NCBI GenBank assembly: GCA_963676075.2
Contig: CAXXNZ010000024.1
Coordinates: forward strand, 62,001-126,000
Source: JAHJQZ01 sp963676075
GTDB taxonomy: Bacteria; Pseudomonadota; Alphaproteobacteria; Rhizobiales; Devosiaceae
Length of the DNA stretch: 64,000 nt
Direction: 5' to 3'
In this document: positions 28,312 through 37,446 of the stretch, in pieces
How the letters are laid out: the number at the start of each line of letters is the position of its first letter
How positions within the stretch are numbered: position 1 is the first letter of the stretch
The notes under the pieces: generated by a model
Databases searched by the model: none
What the model saw: the letters and a program-made list of their open reading frames with translations, nothing else
What the model was told of the DNA's origin: nothing
Translations under genes and position numbers: made by a program

Positions 28312-29328
28312 TCACGGCAGGTTTTCACCGAAATATATCTGAAGCGGCACCGGAGAAGCTGGCGGGAAAGGCTCGCCCTTCGTTGCCAGATCAAGCATGC
28401 GGAACGCCGTGTCTGCTTCTTTCACCGGGTCCTGGGCAATCAGGGCGTCGATGACCCCAGCGAGCATCAGATTGCGCGAGAAAACCGACAGTTCATGCGC
28501 AATGAAGGTGACCTCCTGCGCCCGCTTTGCCTCTTCAAGTCCGGCAGCGATGCCCCTGTTGCCGCCCGCCACATTGTAGATGCCGCACAAGTCGTCATGT
28601 GCCGACAAAAGATCCGTCATGGCCTGGTGCGACGCGGAAATGCCGTCATGAGTATCCGGAGCCAGAACGATGCCGAGCCCAGGAGCCATTTCCGCCAGCT
28701 TGGCCCGAAACCCGTTCTCGCGTTCCTCGTGACCGCGATAACTCGGAGAGCCACGGAACAGGGCAACCTTGCCTTTTTCGCGACCGTTGAGATGCAGACA
28801 CATCAGATGCCCCGCCAGCCGCCCGGCAGCGCGATTGTCGACGCCGACATAGGCGGCACGATCGCTGTTGGCGATGTCCGAGACCAATGACACGACAGGA
28901 ATGTTTCGCGTCGAGAGCTCGCGAATGGCCTCGCGCACCAGCGGGTGGTCAAGGACAATCGCCGCGAAGCCGGTGACTCCCTCGCAATGCTGAAATTCGT
29001 GACACAGCGACGCGACGTCGAAGTTCTCGACCCGGACCAGACTGGTCTCGATCCCTTCCGCCTCAAGGGCACGACCACGCTGCTCGATCGCCTTGGACAG
29101 CATCGACAAGAAGCTGTTGGTGCCGCCAGGAACAAGAAAACGGAAATGCCGTTTCGTGCCGCCGGCCGCCTGTGGCGAACTCATGGCAAAGCCCAGCTTC
29201 CTGGCGGCCAACTCGATTTTCTCGCGTGTTTTGTCGCGCACCTTGCCGCGGCCGTTCAACACCCGGTCCACTGTCGAAACCGAGACGCCTGCGGCGCGCG
29301 CGATGTCCTTCATTCCGGTCCTGATCAC
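28312..29328 (-). CDS. LacI-family transcriptional regulator
   Basis: A 338-residue regulator. The N-terminal helix-turn-helix is MKDIARAAGVSVSTVDRVLN followed by the hinge helix, then a periplasmic-binding-protein-like sensor domain (ribose-binding type). I took GTG 29328 because GGGAG lies eight bases upstream; ATG 29313 is the alternative. It is divergent from the ribose-type ABC importer operon and surely controls it, normally by leaving the operator when a sugar or sugar phosphate binds. The intergenic region has two inverted repeats that could be operators. Confidence 0.92.
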   Translation of the reverse strand: MIRTGMKDIARAAGVSVSTVDRVLNGRGKVRDKTREKIELAARKLGFAMSSPQAAGGTKRHFRFLVPGGTNSFLSMLSKAIEQRGRALEAEGIETSLVRVENFDVASLCHEFQHCEGVTGFAAIVLDHPLVREAIRELSTRNIPVVSLVSDIANSDRAAYVGVDNRAAGRLAGHLMCLHLNGREKGKVALFRGSPSYRGHEERENGFRAKLAEMAPGLGIVLAPDTHDGISASHQAMTDLLSAHDDLCGIYNVAGGNRGIAAGLEEAKRAQEVTFIAHELSVFSRNLMLAGVIDALIAQDPVKEADTAFRMLDLATKGEPFPPASPVPLQIYFGENLP

Positions 29329-29357
29329 GTCCGCTCTCCCTTGGGGGAACACCAAGA

Positions 29358-29413
29358 TGACGTATTATTCGTCATTTTTCAAGAATTATTGACATCATCA
29401 ATGCCACTGATGT
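29358..29413. promoter_or_regulatory. Candidate LacI-type operators in the divergent promoter
   Basis: Two inverted repeats lie between the lacI-type gene and the importer: TGACG-N7-CGTCA (29358-29374) and ACATCA-N10-TGATGT (29392-29413). TTGACA (29389-29394) overlaps the second and could be a -35 element for the importer. Neither repeat is a perfect match to the classic central-CG LacI palindrome, so this is tentative. Confidence 0.4.
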
Positions 29414-29465
29414 AACGAATTCCATCATAAAAATGAATAATTAGCTGTCATACAGGGAGGATGCG

Positions 29466-30473
29466 GTGTCCGAGCAATCGCCGGCAGAGCAAAACGCGAA
29501 AGCGATCGGGGAAGCTGCTTCGACAAACGGGAGCTCTCTGCTCTCGCGGTTTTTTGCCGTAAGGGAAGCGCCGATCTTCATCATGTTGGCGCTGCTGTTC
29601 ATCATCTTGTCGGTGATCAGTCCCTATTTCCTGACAGCGCGCAATCTCGCCAACGTCGCCCAGCAGATTTCGGTTGTGGGAATCGTCGCCCTGGGTGAGG
29701 CGCTGGTGATCATCTCGGGCGGGCTCGACCTTTCGGTCGGCGCTGTCATCGGCCTGTCCGCAGTCTCGGCCGCGTTGGTCGCCCAGCATACCGGCAGTCC
29801 GTCTCTGGGCATTTTCGCCGCCATCGGCGTCGGCGCGCTGTTTGGGGCAGCCAATGGCCTGTTCGTGGCGCGTCTGAAGATCAATCCCTTCATCACGACA
29901 CTCGGCACCATGTCGGTGGCGCGCGGCACGGCGCTTCTGATCACCAATGCCCGTCCGCAACAGTTCGACAACTGGGCAACCTTTCTCGGTGGCGGGCGCA
30001 TTTTCGGCGTGCCGGCACAGTTTGTCTGGCTGGTTCTGCTGTCAATCATGGTCTGGATCTTCGCCACCCGCACGCGCTGGGGTCGCAACATCTACGCCAT
30101 GGGTGACAGCCTAAAGGCCGCCCGCTACGCCGGCGTCGATACCGACAAGCTGACGATCGGGGTCTTCACCCTGTCCGGCACGCTGGCGGGTTTCGGCGGC
30201 CTGCTCATCGCCGGTCTTCTCAACAACGCCAACCCCAATCTCGGCCTCGGCTACGAAATGGACGTCATCGCAGCGGTCATTCTCGGCGGCGTGGCCCTGA
30301 CCGGCGGGCGTGGCGCCATTCCCGGCGTCGTTGCCGGCGCGGCGCTGATGGGCCTGTTGCGCAATGGCTTCGTGCTTCTGAGCGTTTCGGCTTACTGGCA
30401 GACGATCGTCATCGGCCTGGTCGTCCTGTTCGCGGTCGGCGCCGACAGCTTCAGCCGCCGCGGCAAGGAATAG
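29466..30473 (+). CDS. Ribose-type sugar ABC importer permease (RbsC-like)
   Basis: A 335-residue permease of the ribose/xylose/galactose class. It starts at GTG 29466 with AGGGAGG upstream. It has about eight to ten membrane helices and the characteristic GEALVIISGGLDLSVGAVIG (about residues 76-95) and GGVALTGGRGAIPGVVAGA. It is the first gene of an operon that continues with a binding protein, an ATPase and an esterase, an unusual order since the permease is more often last. The sugar is unknown. Confidence 0.93.
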   Translation: MSEQSPAEQNAKAIGEAASTNGSSLLSRFFAVREAPIFIMLALLFIILSVISPYFLTARNLANVAQQISVVGIVALGEALVIISGGLDLSVGAVIGLSAVSAALVAQHTGSPSLGIFAAIGVGALFGAANGLFVARLKINPFITTLGTMSVARGTALLITNARPQQFDNWATFLGGGRIFGVPAQFVWLVLLSIMVWIFATRTRWGRNIYAMGDSLKAARYAGVDTDKLTIGVFTLSGTLAGFGGLLIAGLLNNANPNLGLGYEMDVIAAVILGGVALTGGRGAIPGVVAGAALMGLLRNGFVLLSVSAYWQTIVIGLVVLFAVGADSFSRRGKE

Positions 30474-30515
30474 CCGTACCAACCAAGACCAAGATCAACT
30501 CAAGTGGAGGAAACC

Positions 30516-31523
30516 ATGAGTATTACCAGCCTTACACGGCGTCGCTTCCTGACGGCGACCGGCGCAGGTCTCGTCATTCCGATGATTCCGAGCCTGTCGT
30601 TCGGCGCGGAAGTCGCGCTGCCCCCCGAAGCCGTGGAGTTCGGCGCAACGGTCAAGGCACTCGGCGCCTCGCCCCGCCCGCTGCGCATTGCCTGCCTGTC
30701 CTTCCAGAGTGCTGCATTCTGGGACGCGGTCTCCGAAGGTATCGTTTCGGCCAAGAACTATCTGGCGCCACTCAATTCGACCGTCGACCATCTGTCCTAT
30801 GGCACGTCCATCGACGTCGAATCCGTCGTCAATGGTCTCAACGCTGCGCTGGCCAAACAGTATGACGGCATCGCCGCCGTCACCGTGTTCGACGGTGCGG
30901 TGTCCAAGGTCAACGAGGTCATCGCCGCCGGCGTGCCGTTGATCAACTATGTGGCCGATTCCGCCGAGCGCTCCAACCGCACCTCCTCGCTCGGCCAGGT
31001 GGCCATCAATGCCGGCAAGGCGGCTGGCGAGTTCATTTCCAACCAGCTCGGCGGCAAGGGCAAGGTAGCGGTCATCACCGGCTGGTTCGGCGCGCCGCAG
31101 CTCGACGACCGCATGAACGGCATGATCGACTATCTCAAGGCCAACGCGCCGGGCATCGACATCATCGAGCCGATCGAGAACAAGGACGATGCCAATACCG
31201 CCTACCAGCAGGCCTCCGACCTGATCACAGCGCACCAGGACCTTGACGTCATCTACGTCACCGGCGGCGGCCCGGAAGGTGCGGCCAAGGCGATCCGCGA
31301 CGCAGATCTGACCGGCAAGGTCTTTGTCGTCGGCTACGACTACCTGCCTGACCGCAAGACCTATCTCGATCAGGGCGAAATGCTGGCGTTGGTCAGCCAG
31401 GACCCGCAGCGGCAGTCTTTCGACTCCATCGTCATGCTGCACAACATCCTCGCTTTCGGCACCGAGTATCCGGCCGATATCGAGATCGAGGCCCGGATGA
31501 CAACCGGCAAATACGCCAAATAG
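30516..31523 (+). CDS. Sugar ABC importer substrate-binding protein with Tat-like signal
   Basis: A 335-residue ribose-binding-type protein (peripla_BP_4 class). The N terminus MSITSLTRRRFLTATGAGLV carries a twin-arginine motif (RRRFL), suggesting export folded through the Tat pathway rather than Sec. The core includes IACLSFQSAAFWDAVSEG, the sugar-site region AAVTVFDGAVSKVNEVIAAG and VIYVTGGGPEGAAKAI. ATG 30516 has GGAGG eight bases upstream. A strong palindromic hairpin follows the stop codon, likely keeping its transcript more abundant than that of the ATPase downstream. Confidence 0.92.
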   Translation: MSITSLTRRRFLTATGAGLVIPMIPSLSFGAEVALPPEAVEFGATVKALGASPRPLRIACLSFQSAAFWDAVSEGIVSAKNYLAPLNSTVDHLSYGTSIDVESVVNGLNAALAKQYDGIAAVTVFDGAVSKVNEVIAAGVPLINYVADSAERSNRTSSLGQVAINAGKAAGEFISNQLGGKGKVAVITGWFGAPQLDDRMNGMIDYLKANAPGIDIIEPIENKDDANTAYQQASDLITAHQDLDVIYVTGGGPEGAAKAIRDADLTGKVFVVGYDYLPDRKTYLDQGEMLALVSQDPQRQSFDSIVMLHNILAFGTEYPADIEIEARMTTGKYAK

Positions 31524-31530
31524 CCTTTCG

Positions 31531-31552
31531 GCCGGCCCGCATGCGGGCCGGC
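31531..31552. terminator. Strong intercistronic palindrome after the binding-protein gene
   Basis: A perfect 10-bp stem GCCGGCCCGC / GCGGGCCGGC with a 2-base loop, 8 bases after the binding-protein stop and before the ATPase gene. It fits differential mRNA stability within the operon. Confidence 0.6.
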
Positions 31553-31580
31553 TTCATCTCCTCTGCCCGGAACGTTTCCC

Positions 31581-33074
31581 ATGCCCGAACCTTTTGCCAC
31601 AGCCTCAGGCGCGCCATTTCTTGAACTGCGCCATATCGTCAAGAGCTTCGACGGCGTGACAGTCCTGAAACAGGTGGACTTCACGGTCACCGAAGGCGAG
31701 ATCATCGGCCTGATCGGCGAAAACGGCGCCGGCAAGAGCACCTGCATGAACATCATTGCCGGCGAGCTAGCGCCCAATGATGGCGACGTGCTGATCGACG
31801 GCAAGCCCGTACGTCTCAACGGCGTCTCGGCCGGGCTGGATCAGGGCATCCGCTTCATCCACCAGGAGTTGTCGCTGGTGGGCGCCCTAACCGTGGCCGA
31901 AAACATATTTCTCGGTGATTACGCCTCCAACCGGTTCGGCTTTCTCGACAGGAAGAAGCTGAAAAAGGCGGCCGCCGAAACGCTTGCGCGCGTGCGCGCC
32001 AGCCACATCGATCCCCTGACGCGGGTGGAAACCCTGCGCGCCGGTGACCAGCAGATGGTCGAGATCGCCAAAGCGCTGGCGCACGGCCGGCCGCGCCTGC
32101 TGATCATGGACGAACCGACCTCCTCGCTGACCGAACACGAGGCCTCGGCGCTGTTCGATCTGGCCTCCGAGCTGGCCGCGGCCGGAACGGCGATCATCTT
32201 CATCACCCACCGTCTGGAGGAAATCCAGGCCATCAGTCACCGCGTCGTCGTTCTGCGCGACGGCGAAAAGGTGGCCGAACTGCCGGTGCCAGTCAGCCGT
32301 GAAACCATGATCGCCCAGATGGTCGGCAAGGAATCCGCTGTTTCGCAGCCGGTTATACGAACGGTCGATGGCGAGCCGGTCCTGCGGGTCAACGACATCA
32401 GCGATGGCAACCTGGCAAATATCGTCTTCGAGTTGCGCCGTGGCGAAATTCTCGGGCTTTTCGGCCTGGTCGGCTCCGGCCGAACCGAACTGCTTGAAAT
32501 CCTGTTCGGCATCCGTCCGAAAAGGCGCGGCGAACTCTGGCTTGCCCAAAGCCTGAACAAAGAAACCCCGAGCATTCGCATGGTCACTGAGTCCCGCAAG
32601 ACCAGCGGCATCCTCCCCCTGCATTCGGTCGCCGATAACGTGGCTATATCGGCCTGGCCACAATTGCAGCGCGGTCTGTTCATCAACCGCAAGGACCAGA
32701 CGGCTTTGGTCGAGGACGCGCGCAATCGCTTCCGCATTCGCGTCGCCCGTACCGAACAGCCGATCACCTCCCTGTCCGGTGGCAACCAGCAAAAGGCCCT
32801 TCTGGCCCGCGCCTTCGCGGCCAAGCCGGATATCCTTCTGCTCGACGAACCGACACACGGCGTCGATGTCGGCGCCAAGGGCGAAATCTACACCCTTATC
32901 CGGCAGATGGCGGATGCCGGCATGGCGATCATCCTGGCCTCCTCGGAAGTTCCCGAGCTTATGGCCATCGTCGATCGCTGCGTAGTGCTGTCCTTGCAGC
33001 AACAGGCCGGCATCCTGACCCGAGACCAATTGGCGGAAGAACAGCTGCTCAAGCTCGCCTTTTCGCGACACTAA
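31581..33074 (+). CDS. Sugar ABC importer ATP-binding protein, tandem-domain (RbsA/MglA type)
   Basis: A 497-residue protein with two ATPase domains. The first has Walker A GENGAGKST, a divergent signature LRAGDQQMVEIAKAL and Walker B LLIMDEPTSSL. The second has a degenerate Walker A GLVGSGRTELL, as in all RbsA proteins, with signature LSGGNQQKALLARAF and LLLDEPTHGVDVGAK. The second domain is somewhat short around residues 290-340 compared with typical RbsA. It drives the permease encoded two genes upstream. Confidence 0.93.
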   Translation: MPEPFATASGAPFLELRHIVKSFDGVTVLKQVDFTVTEGEIIGLIGENGAGKSTCMNIIAGELAPNDGDVLIDGKPVRLNGVSAGLDQGIRFIHQELSLVGALTVAENIFLGDYASNRFGFLDRKKLKKAAAETLARVRASHIDPLTRVETLRAGDQQMVEIAKALAHGRPRLLIMDEPTSSLTEHEASALFDLASELAAAGTAIIFITHRLEEIQAISHRVVVLRDGEKVAELPVPVSRETMIAQMVGKESAVSQPVIRTVDGEPVLRVNDISDGNLANIVFELRRGEILGLFGLVGSGRTELLEILFGIRPKRRGELWLAQSLNKETPSIRMVTESRKTSGILPLHSVADNVAISAWPQLQRGLFINRKDQTALVEDARNRFRIRVARTEQPITSLSGGNQQKALLARAFAAKPDILLLDEPTHGVDVGAKGEIYTLIRQMADAGMAIILASSEVPELMAIVDRCVVLSLQQQAGILTRDQLAEEQLLKLAFSRH

Positions 33075-33088
33075 CCCTGCGGACGATC

Positions 33089-33733
33089 ATGAAAAACGTA
33101 CTTTGTTTTGGCGATTCAAATACCTGGGGCGCCGTCCCGGTGGAAACCTATGGGGTCAACCGGCGCTATCCGTTGCAAGACCGCTGGCCAAGTGTGCTCC
33201 AATCGGAGCTGGGGCCGGGTTGGCACATCATCGCCGAAGGCCTGCCGGCCCGCACCACGGTGCTCGGAGATGCGGTTGGTGGCGAACACTTTTCCGGCCT
33301 GAGTTACCTCAAGCCCTGCATGCTTAGCCACACGCCGATTGACTGGCTTGTTGTGATGCTCGGCACCAACGACCTCAAGCGGCAATTCGATCTGGAACCC
33401 CAAGATGTCGCCGAAGGCCTCGATCGTGTTCTGATCGAAGCCAGGGGCGTGGCCGAACTGACCGGCGACACGATGCGAACCCTAGTTGTGTGCCCTCCGC
33501 CCCTGACCGAGACAGGCGTGTTCGCCGCCATGTTCCGTGGCGCCAGCAGCAAGTCCGGACGCCTTGCAGGCCCCATGGAAGCTGTTGCGCGCAAAAGAAA
33601 CGCCGGTTTTCTAGATGCTGGCAAGGTCATCTCTTCAAGCACCGTCGACGGCATCCATCTCGCTGCCGATCAGCATATGGCGCTTGGCAAAGCCGTGGCG
33701 AATAGCCTTGCGGAGCTTGAGGCAACGCCCTAA
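33089..33733 (+). CDS. SGNH-hydrolase family esterase
   Basis: A 214-residue cytoplasmic hydrolase. Block I GDSNTWG holds the nucleophile Ser, block III is MLGTNDLKRQF with the oxyanion Asn, and block V is VDGIHLAADQH with the catalytic Asp-His pair. It resembles the arylesterase/acyltransferase branch of the SGNH family, with MsAcT-type spacing and no signal peptide. As the last gene of a sugar-import operon (14 bases after the ATPase) it likely removes acetyl or other acyl groups from the imported sugar. This is inferred from context. Confidence 0.88.
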   Translation: MKNVLCFGDSNTWGAVPVETYGVNRRYPLQDRWPSVLQSELGPGWHIIAEGLPARTTVLGDAVGGEHFSGLSYLKPCMLSHTPIDWLVVMLGTNDLKRQFDLEPQDVAEGLDRVLIEARGVAELTGDTMRTLVVCPPPLTETGVFAAMFRGASSKSGRLAGPMEAVARKRNAGFLDAGKVISSSTVDGIHLAADQHMALGKAVANSLAELEATP

Positions 33734-33963
33734 TCGCAAACGCAGCAGCGCACCAAAAATCGTTCCCCGAGCCAACCGCATCAACGCATTGATGACGTCT
33801 TGATATCAAGCTGACGGGCCGAACTGGGGCCGTCACCTGATGTCGGTGTCGCGGCCATCGGTTTTGCCAGAACTGCCGTGTGCGTGTAGAAGCACCGGCT
33901 TCTGTTGACGGCATTGTCCGTGACAGGCGCGTGTCGTAAAACAAGACCAATCGAGGCGTATTA

Positions 33964-35736
33964 ATGATGTGCTCCCCTGGTCGGCGCAGGCGTTTTGTCT
34001 GCGCGCTTATTCTTGCCCTGGCCAGCCTGGTGTCGGCGACCATCGGGGCCGTGGCGGATGATGTTCCCACGGTGCGCATCGGCGTCATCACCCCACGCGA
34101 CATCATGGGACCGGAATACAGCTGGGGCGGCACACTCGACCAGCTCTCAAGCGCCCTGCCGCAGTACCGGTTCGTCATGGAGGTTTTCGACCGCGACCGC
34201 AGCCGCGACGCGGTCGAGAACCAGAAGGTCGATTTCATCATCGGCAATCCGGCGCAATATGTCGAAATGGAAGCCGATTTCGGCATCTCGCGCATTGCCA
34301 CGGTCGAGTTCGCCGACGGACCGGCACCATCCAGCGCCATTGGCAGCCTGATCTTCACCCGCGCGGACCGCACCGACATCAAGACGCTGGACGACGTCCG
34401 CGGCAAACGCCTGGTCGCCATCGAATCCGTGCTGTTCGGCGGTTTCAGCCTCGGCTGGCTGGAGCTGAAAAAGCACGGCATTGATCCATTCCACGATACG
34501 CAGAGCCTCGAATTTGTCGGCGAGCCGGTGGAAAAGGTCTTTGCCACCGTCGCGGATGGCAGTGCCGATGTCGGCATCGCCCGCACCTGCTATTTCGAGC
34601 GGTTGGTCGCTGCCGGCGAGATTTCGGCAGGCGAGTTTGCCGCTATCGATGGCCAGACGCCCGCGCGTCTTGGGTGCCTGACCTCGACGCCGCTTTACCC
34701 GGACTGGCCGTTCTCGAAACTCTCCCACACCTCGGACGCGCTGGCCAAGCAGGTGGCGCAGGCGCTTTTGGCCATGCCGCCAGACGAGAACGGCGTCAGC
34801 TGGACCATTCCCGTCGACTACCAGCCGGTCCAGTCGGTCTTCCGTACCCTGAAGATCGGCCCTTATGCCGATCTGGGGCCGCGCGACCCCTGGCAGATCC
34901 TGTCCGATAACTGGCAATGGGTGGCGGCGGCGCTGCTTGGCCTGGCCTGGGTTCTGGTCAGTCTTGCCCGCGTCCAGTATCTGGTGCGGCTGCGCACCCA
35001 GCAGCTCAACGACGCCCATCTGATGGCGCGGCGCGAACGCGAGAACCTCGAACATGCCGCCCGGTTGTCGCTCATGGGCGAAATGGCCAGTTCGCTGGCC
35101 CATGAAATCAGCCAGCCGCTCGCTGCAATCGTCAACTATGCCCGCGGCTGTCAGCGCCGCATGTCGTCGGGCACCCGCATCGAGGAGATCGAACCGGGCA
35201 TGGCCCAGATCGTCGTCCAGGCCGAGCGGGCCACCAGCATCGTGCGGCGCATGCGCGATTTCGTGCGCAAACGGCCGCCCGTCGTGGCGCCGGTCCGCAT
35301 TCGCGAGATCCTCGAGGAAACGCTCGAGTTCTTTCGTCCACTGGCCGAACGGCAGGGCGTGCTGCTGATCTACGAGGCGCCGGACGCCCTCCCGATCGTC
35401 AATGTCGACCGCATCCAAATCGAGGAAGTGCTGCTCAACCTGCTGCAGAATGCCGTCGACGCCTGCAAGGGCAGCGACGTCCGGCAGGTCAGCATTACCC
35501 TCTCGATCGAGACCGAGTCGGTCTTGATCTCGGTCAGCGACACCGGACCCGGCATGTCGGAAGAGACGCGCAGCCGGTTGTTCGAAGCATTCTACACCAC
35601 CAAGCCCGAAGGCCTCGGCCTCGGCTTGTCGTTGAGCCGTTCCATCGTCGAAGCCCATGGTGGGCGCCTGATCGGCGAAAATCTCGACGCGGGCGGCACC
35701 CAGATGTCCTTTTCCCTGCCTGTCAGCCAGGAGTGA
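33964..35736 (+). CDS. ttrS: TtrS-type sensor histidine kinase with periplasmic PhnD-like sensor
   Basis: A 590-residue membrane kinase. It has a signal or first TM segment (FVCALILALASLVSATIGAV, about residues 10-29), a periplasmic PhnD/phosphonate-binding-like domain (about 35-305; VRIGVITPRDIMGPEYSWGG), TM2 (about 318-340), then the kinase core with phosphorylated His380 in LAHEISQPLAAI, N-box LLQNAVDACKG and G-box SDTGPGMSEETRS. This architecture is that of TtrS, which senses tetrathionate outside the cell. The partner regulator follows 4 bases later. The actual signal may be tetrathionate, thiosulfate or a related oxyanion; no tetrathionate reductase is encoded nearby. Confidence 0.85.
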   Translation: MMCSPGRRRRFVCALILALASLVSATIGAVADDVPTVRIGVITPRDIMGPEYSWGGTLDQLSSALPQYRFVMEVFDRDRSRDAVENQKVDFIIGNPAQYVEMEADFGISRIATVEFADGPAPSSAIGSLIFTRADRTDIKTLDDVRGKRLVAIESVLFGGFSLGWLELKKHGIDPFHDTQSLEFVGEPVEKVFATVADGSADVGIARTCYFERLVAAGEISAGEFAAIDGQTPARLGCLTSTPLYPDWPFSKLSHTSDALAKQVAQALLAMPPDENGVSWTIPVDYQPVQSVFRTLKIGPYADLGPRDPWQILSDNWQWVAAALLGLAWVLVSLARVQYLVRLRTQQLNDAHLMARRERENLEHAARLSLMGEMASSLAHEISQPLAAIVNYARGCQRRMSSGTRIEEIEPGMAQIVVQAERATSIVRRMRDFVRKRPPVVAPVRIREILEETLEFFRPLAERQGVLLIYEAPDALPIVNVDRIQIEEVLLNLLQNAVDACKGSDVRQVSITLSIETESVLISVSDTGPGMSEETRSRLFEAFYTTKPEGLGLGLSLSRSIVEAHGGRLIGENLDAGGTQMSFSLPVSQE

Positions 35737-35740
35737 AGCC

Positions 35741-36364
35741 ATGACCTCCGATCTCTCCCCAACGGTGTTTGTCGTCGACGACGATCCTGCCATGCGCGAT
35801 TCTCTGGTCTTCCTGATCGGCGGCGTCGGCTATGCCTGCACCGCCTTTGCCTCGGCGGAAGAGTTCCTTGCCCAGCTTCACCCGGGCCAGACAGGGTGCC
35901 TGGTGGTCGATGTCCGCATGCCCGGCATGAGCGGGCTCGATCTGCAAAAGGAACTGAACGCCCGCAACGCCACGCTCGGCGTCATCATCGTCACCGGCCA
36001 CGGCGACGTGCCGATGGCCGTGCGTGCCATTCGCGACGGCGCTGTCGAGTTCCTCGAAAAGCCGGTCAATGACCAGGTGCTGCTCGACAAGATCAACGAG
36101 GCACTTAAGAGGAGCGAAGCGGCAACCGCCCTGTGGCACCACCGCGAGGACGTCAATGCCCGCCGCGCCAGCTTGACCCCGCGCGAATCGGACGTGCTCG
36201 ACCTCGTCGTCGCCGGCAAGCCCAACAAGACCATCGCCTCGGACCTCAACATCTCGGTCAAGACGGTGGAAGTGCATCGCCACAACGTCATGGAGAAGAT
36301 GGGTGTGCGTTCGGCGGTCGAGCTGGCACGGCTCTTCTCCTCCTGCCTTGGGGATAACCCCTAG
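35741..36364 (+). CDS. ttrR: TtrR-type (FixJ/NarL) response regulator
   Basis: A 207-residue two-domain regulator. The receiver has VFVVDDDPAMRDS, the phospho-acceptor Asp in CLVVDVRMPGMSG, the switch VTGHGDVPMAVRA and the Lys in EFLEKPVND. A LuxR-type DNA-binding domain follows: LTPRESDVLDLVVAGKPNKT, then LNISVKTVEVHRHNVMEKMG. It is paired with the TtrS-like kinase and likely activates the sulfur genes downstream. Family architecture is the same as FixJ and TtrR; the target assignment rests on gene order. Confidence 0.88.
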   Translation: MTSDLSPTVFVVDDDPAMRDSLVFLIGGVGYACTAFASAEEFLAQLHPGQTGCLVVDVRMPGMSGLDLQKELNARNATLGVIIVTGHGDVPMAVRAIRDGAVEFLEKPVNDQVLLDKINEALKRSEAATALWHHREDVNARRASLTPRESDVLDLVVAGKPNKTIASDLNISVKTVEVHRHNVMEKMGVRSAVELARLFSSCLGDNP

Positions 36365-36378
36365 ACCCCTCCGGGTCT
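36363..36378. terminator. Small hairpin at the ttrR stop
   Basis: AGACCC-CTCC-GGGTCT directly at the ttrR stop codon, without a T tract. It may separate regulator genes from the sulfur operon. Confidence 0.35.
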
Positions 36379-36390
36379 CTCCCGAATGCC

Positions 36391-36427
36391 CATGGGGTTC
36401 ATCCCGAACCGGCATGGGGATGCACCC
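36391..36427 (+). promoter_or_regulatory. Direct repeat upstream of tusA, candidate TtrR site
   Basis: CATGGGG occurs at 36391-36397 and 36413-36419, 22 bp apart (two helical turns), and similarity extends to 11 of 15 bases ending in CCC. It lies about 110-140 bases before tusA, where an activator such as TtrR would bind. This is a by-eye repeat with no known TtrR consensus to compare. Confidence 0.3.
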
Positions 36428-36530
36428 AATTTATGAGATTTTTCTTCACGTTAGTATCCGGCCGTCCTCCTCAAGACGTTGCCGGCCAGGCGAGATCGTC
36501 GGCCGCGACCACCAAATAAGGAATACGAAG

Positions 36531-36758
36531 ATGGCCGAACATTCTCTTGATTGCCTGGGTGAAGCCTGCCCGGTGCCGCTGGTGCGCACGCAAAAGGCGA
36601 TCGCCGGCATGCCCATCGGCGATGTGCTCGTGGTCGAGATCGATCACTCCTGCGCCATGAAGAACATCCCGGAATGGGTCAACAACGAAGGCCACAACTT
36701 CGAGATCGAGGAAGTTGAAGCCGGCCGCTGGGAAATCGTCATCGAGAAGACCCACTGA
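36531..36758 (+). CDS. tusA: TusA/SirA-family sulfurtransferase
   Basis: A 75-residue sulfur carrier. The CPxP motif ACPVPLVRTQKAI contains the sulfur-accepting Cys13, and an additional Cys8 precedes it. AAGGAA lies eight bases before ATG 36531. TusA proteins carry persulfide sulfur between proteins and are often paired with YeeE/YedE membrane proteins, as here. In this operon it probably accepts sulfur from thiosulfate or polysulfide entering through the two YeeE/YedE proteins downstream. Confidence 0.93.
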   Translation: MAEHSLDCLGEACPVPLVRTQKAIAGMPIGDVLVVEIDHSCAMKNIPEWVNNEGHNFEIEEVEAGRWEIVIEKTH

Positions 36759-36838
36759 CCCCGTCCCGGCCTGCCGCCAGCGCCAATGGCGCGGCGGCAG
36801 ACGCCTCCTGACTCTTCTCCCTCCTGAAAGTCACATCC

Positions 36839-37429
36839 ATGTCCGACACAACTTCCGCCGGCAAGCCGGGCGCGAGCCGTCCTGCTGGGCTGAGCGACAT
36901 CCGCAACAATGCGGTTTTCAAGTCCTTGTTCGTCAATCCCTGGACCTATGTCACCGGTGCGGTGCTTCTGGCCCTTCTCAACATCGCTCTGCTCGCCTCG
37001 ACCGGCAAAGGCTGGGGTGTGACCACCACCTTCGCCTACTGGTCGGGCTGGATTTGGAACATGTTCGGTGGTGACGCCAGCAATTGGGCCTATTTCACCG
37101 AGGTGAAAAAGAGCTTCACCAATCCCGAGCTCAACTTCTTCAACCACTCCGGTTCCATCATGGATCTCGGCGTGATCATCGGCGCACTTCTGGCAACGCT
37201 TCTGGCCAGTCAAGCCCGCTTCAAGAAGCTGAAATCCTCCAAGCAGGCGGTCGCCGCCATTCTCGGTGGTCTGCTGATGGGCTTCGGCGCCCGCGTCTCC
37301 TTCGGCTGCAATATCGGCGCCATGTTCACCGGCCTGCCCTCCATGTCGCTGTCGGGCTGGGTGTTCATGGTCTTCATCTTCATCGGCGCTGCGGTCGGTT
37401 CCTGGCTGCTCGTCAAGTTCTTCATCTGA
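36839..37429 (+). CDS. YeeE/YedE-family sulfur transport protein, half 1
   Basis: A 196-residue membrane protein with about four to five helices. The family motif GGLLMGFGARVSFGCNIGAM (about residues 141-160) carries the conserved Cys that contacts the transported sulfur compound. YeeE/YedE proteins import thiosulfate or related sulfur species. Here the protein is about half the length of a full YeeE, and the following gene supplies a second half, as in PmpAB-type pairs. It sits between tusA and its partner, with 17 bases to the next gene. Confidence 0.88.
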   Translation: MSDTTSAGKPGASRPAGLSDIRNNAVFKSLFVNPWTYVTGAVLLALLNIALLASTGKGWGVTTTFAYWSGWIWNMFGGDASNWAYFTEVKKSFTNPELNFFNHSGSIMDLGVIIGALLATLLASQARFKKLKSSKQAVAAILGGLLMGFGARVSFGCNIGAMFTGLPSMSLSGWVFMVFIFIGAAVGSWLLVKFFI

Positions 37430-37446
37430 GCCGGAGGATATTCAAT

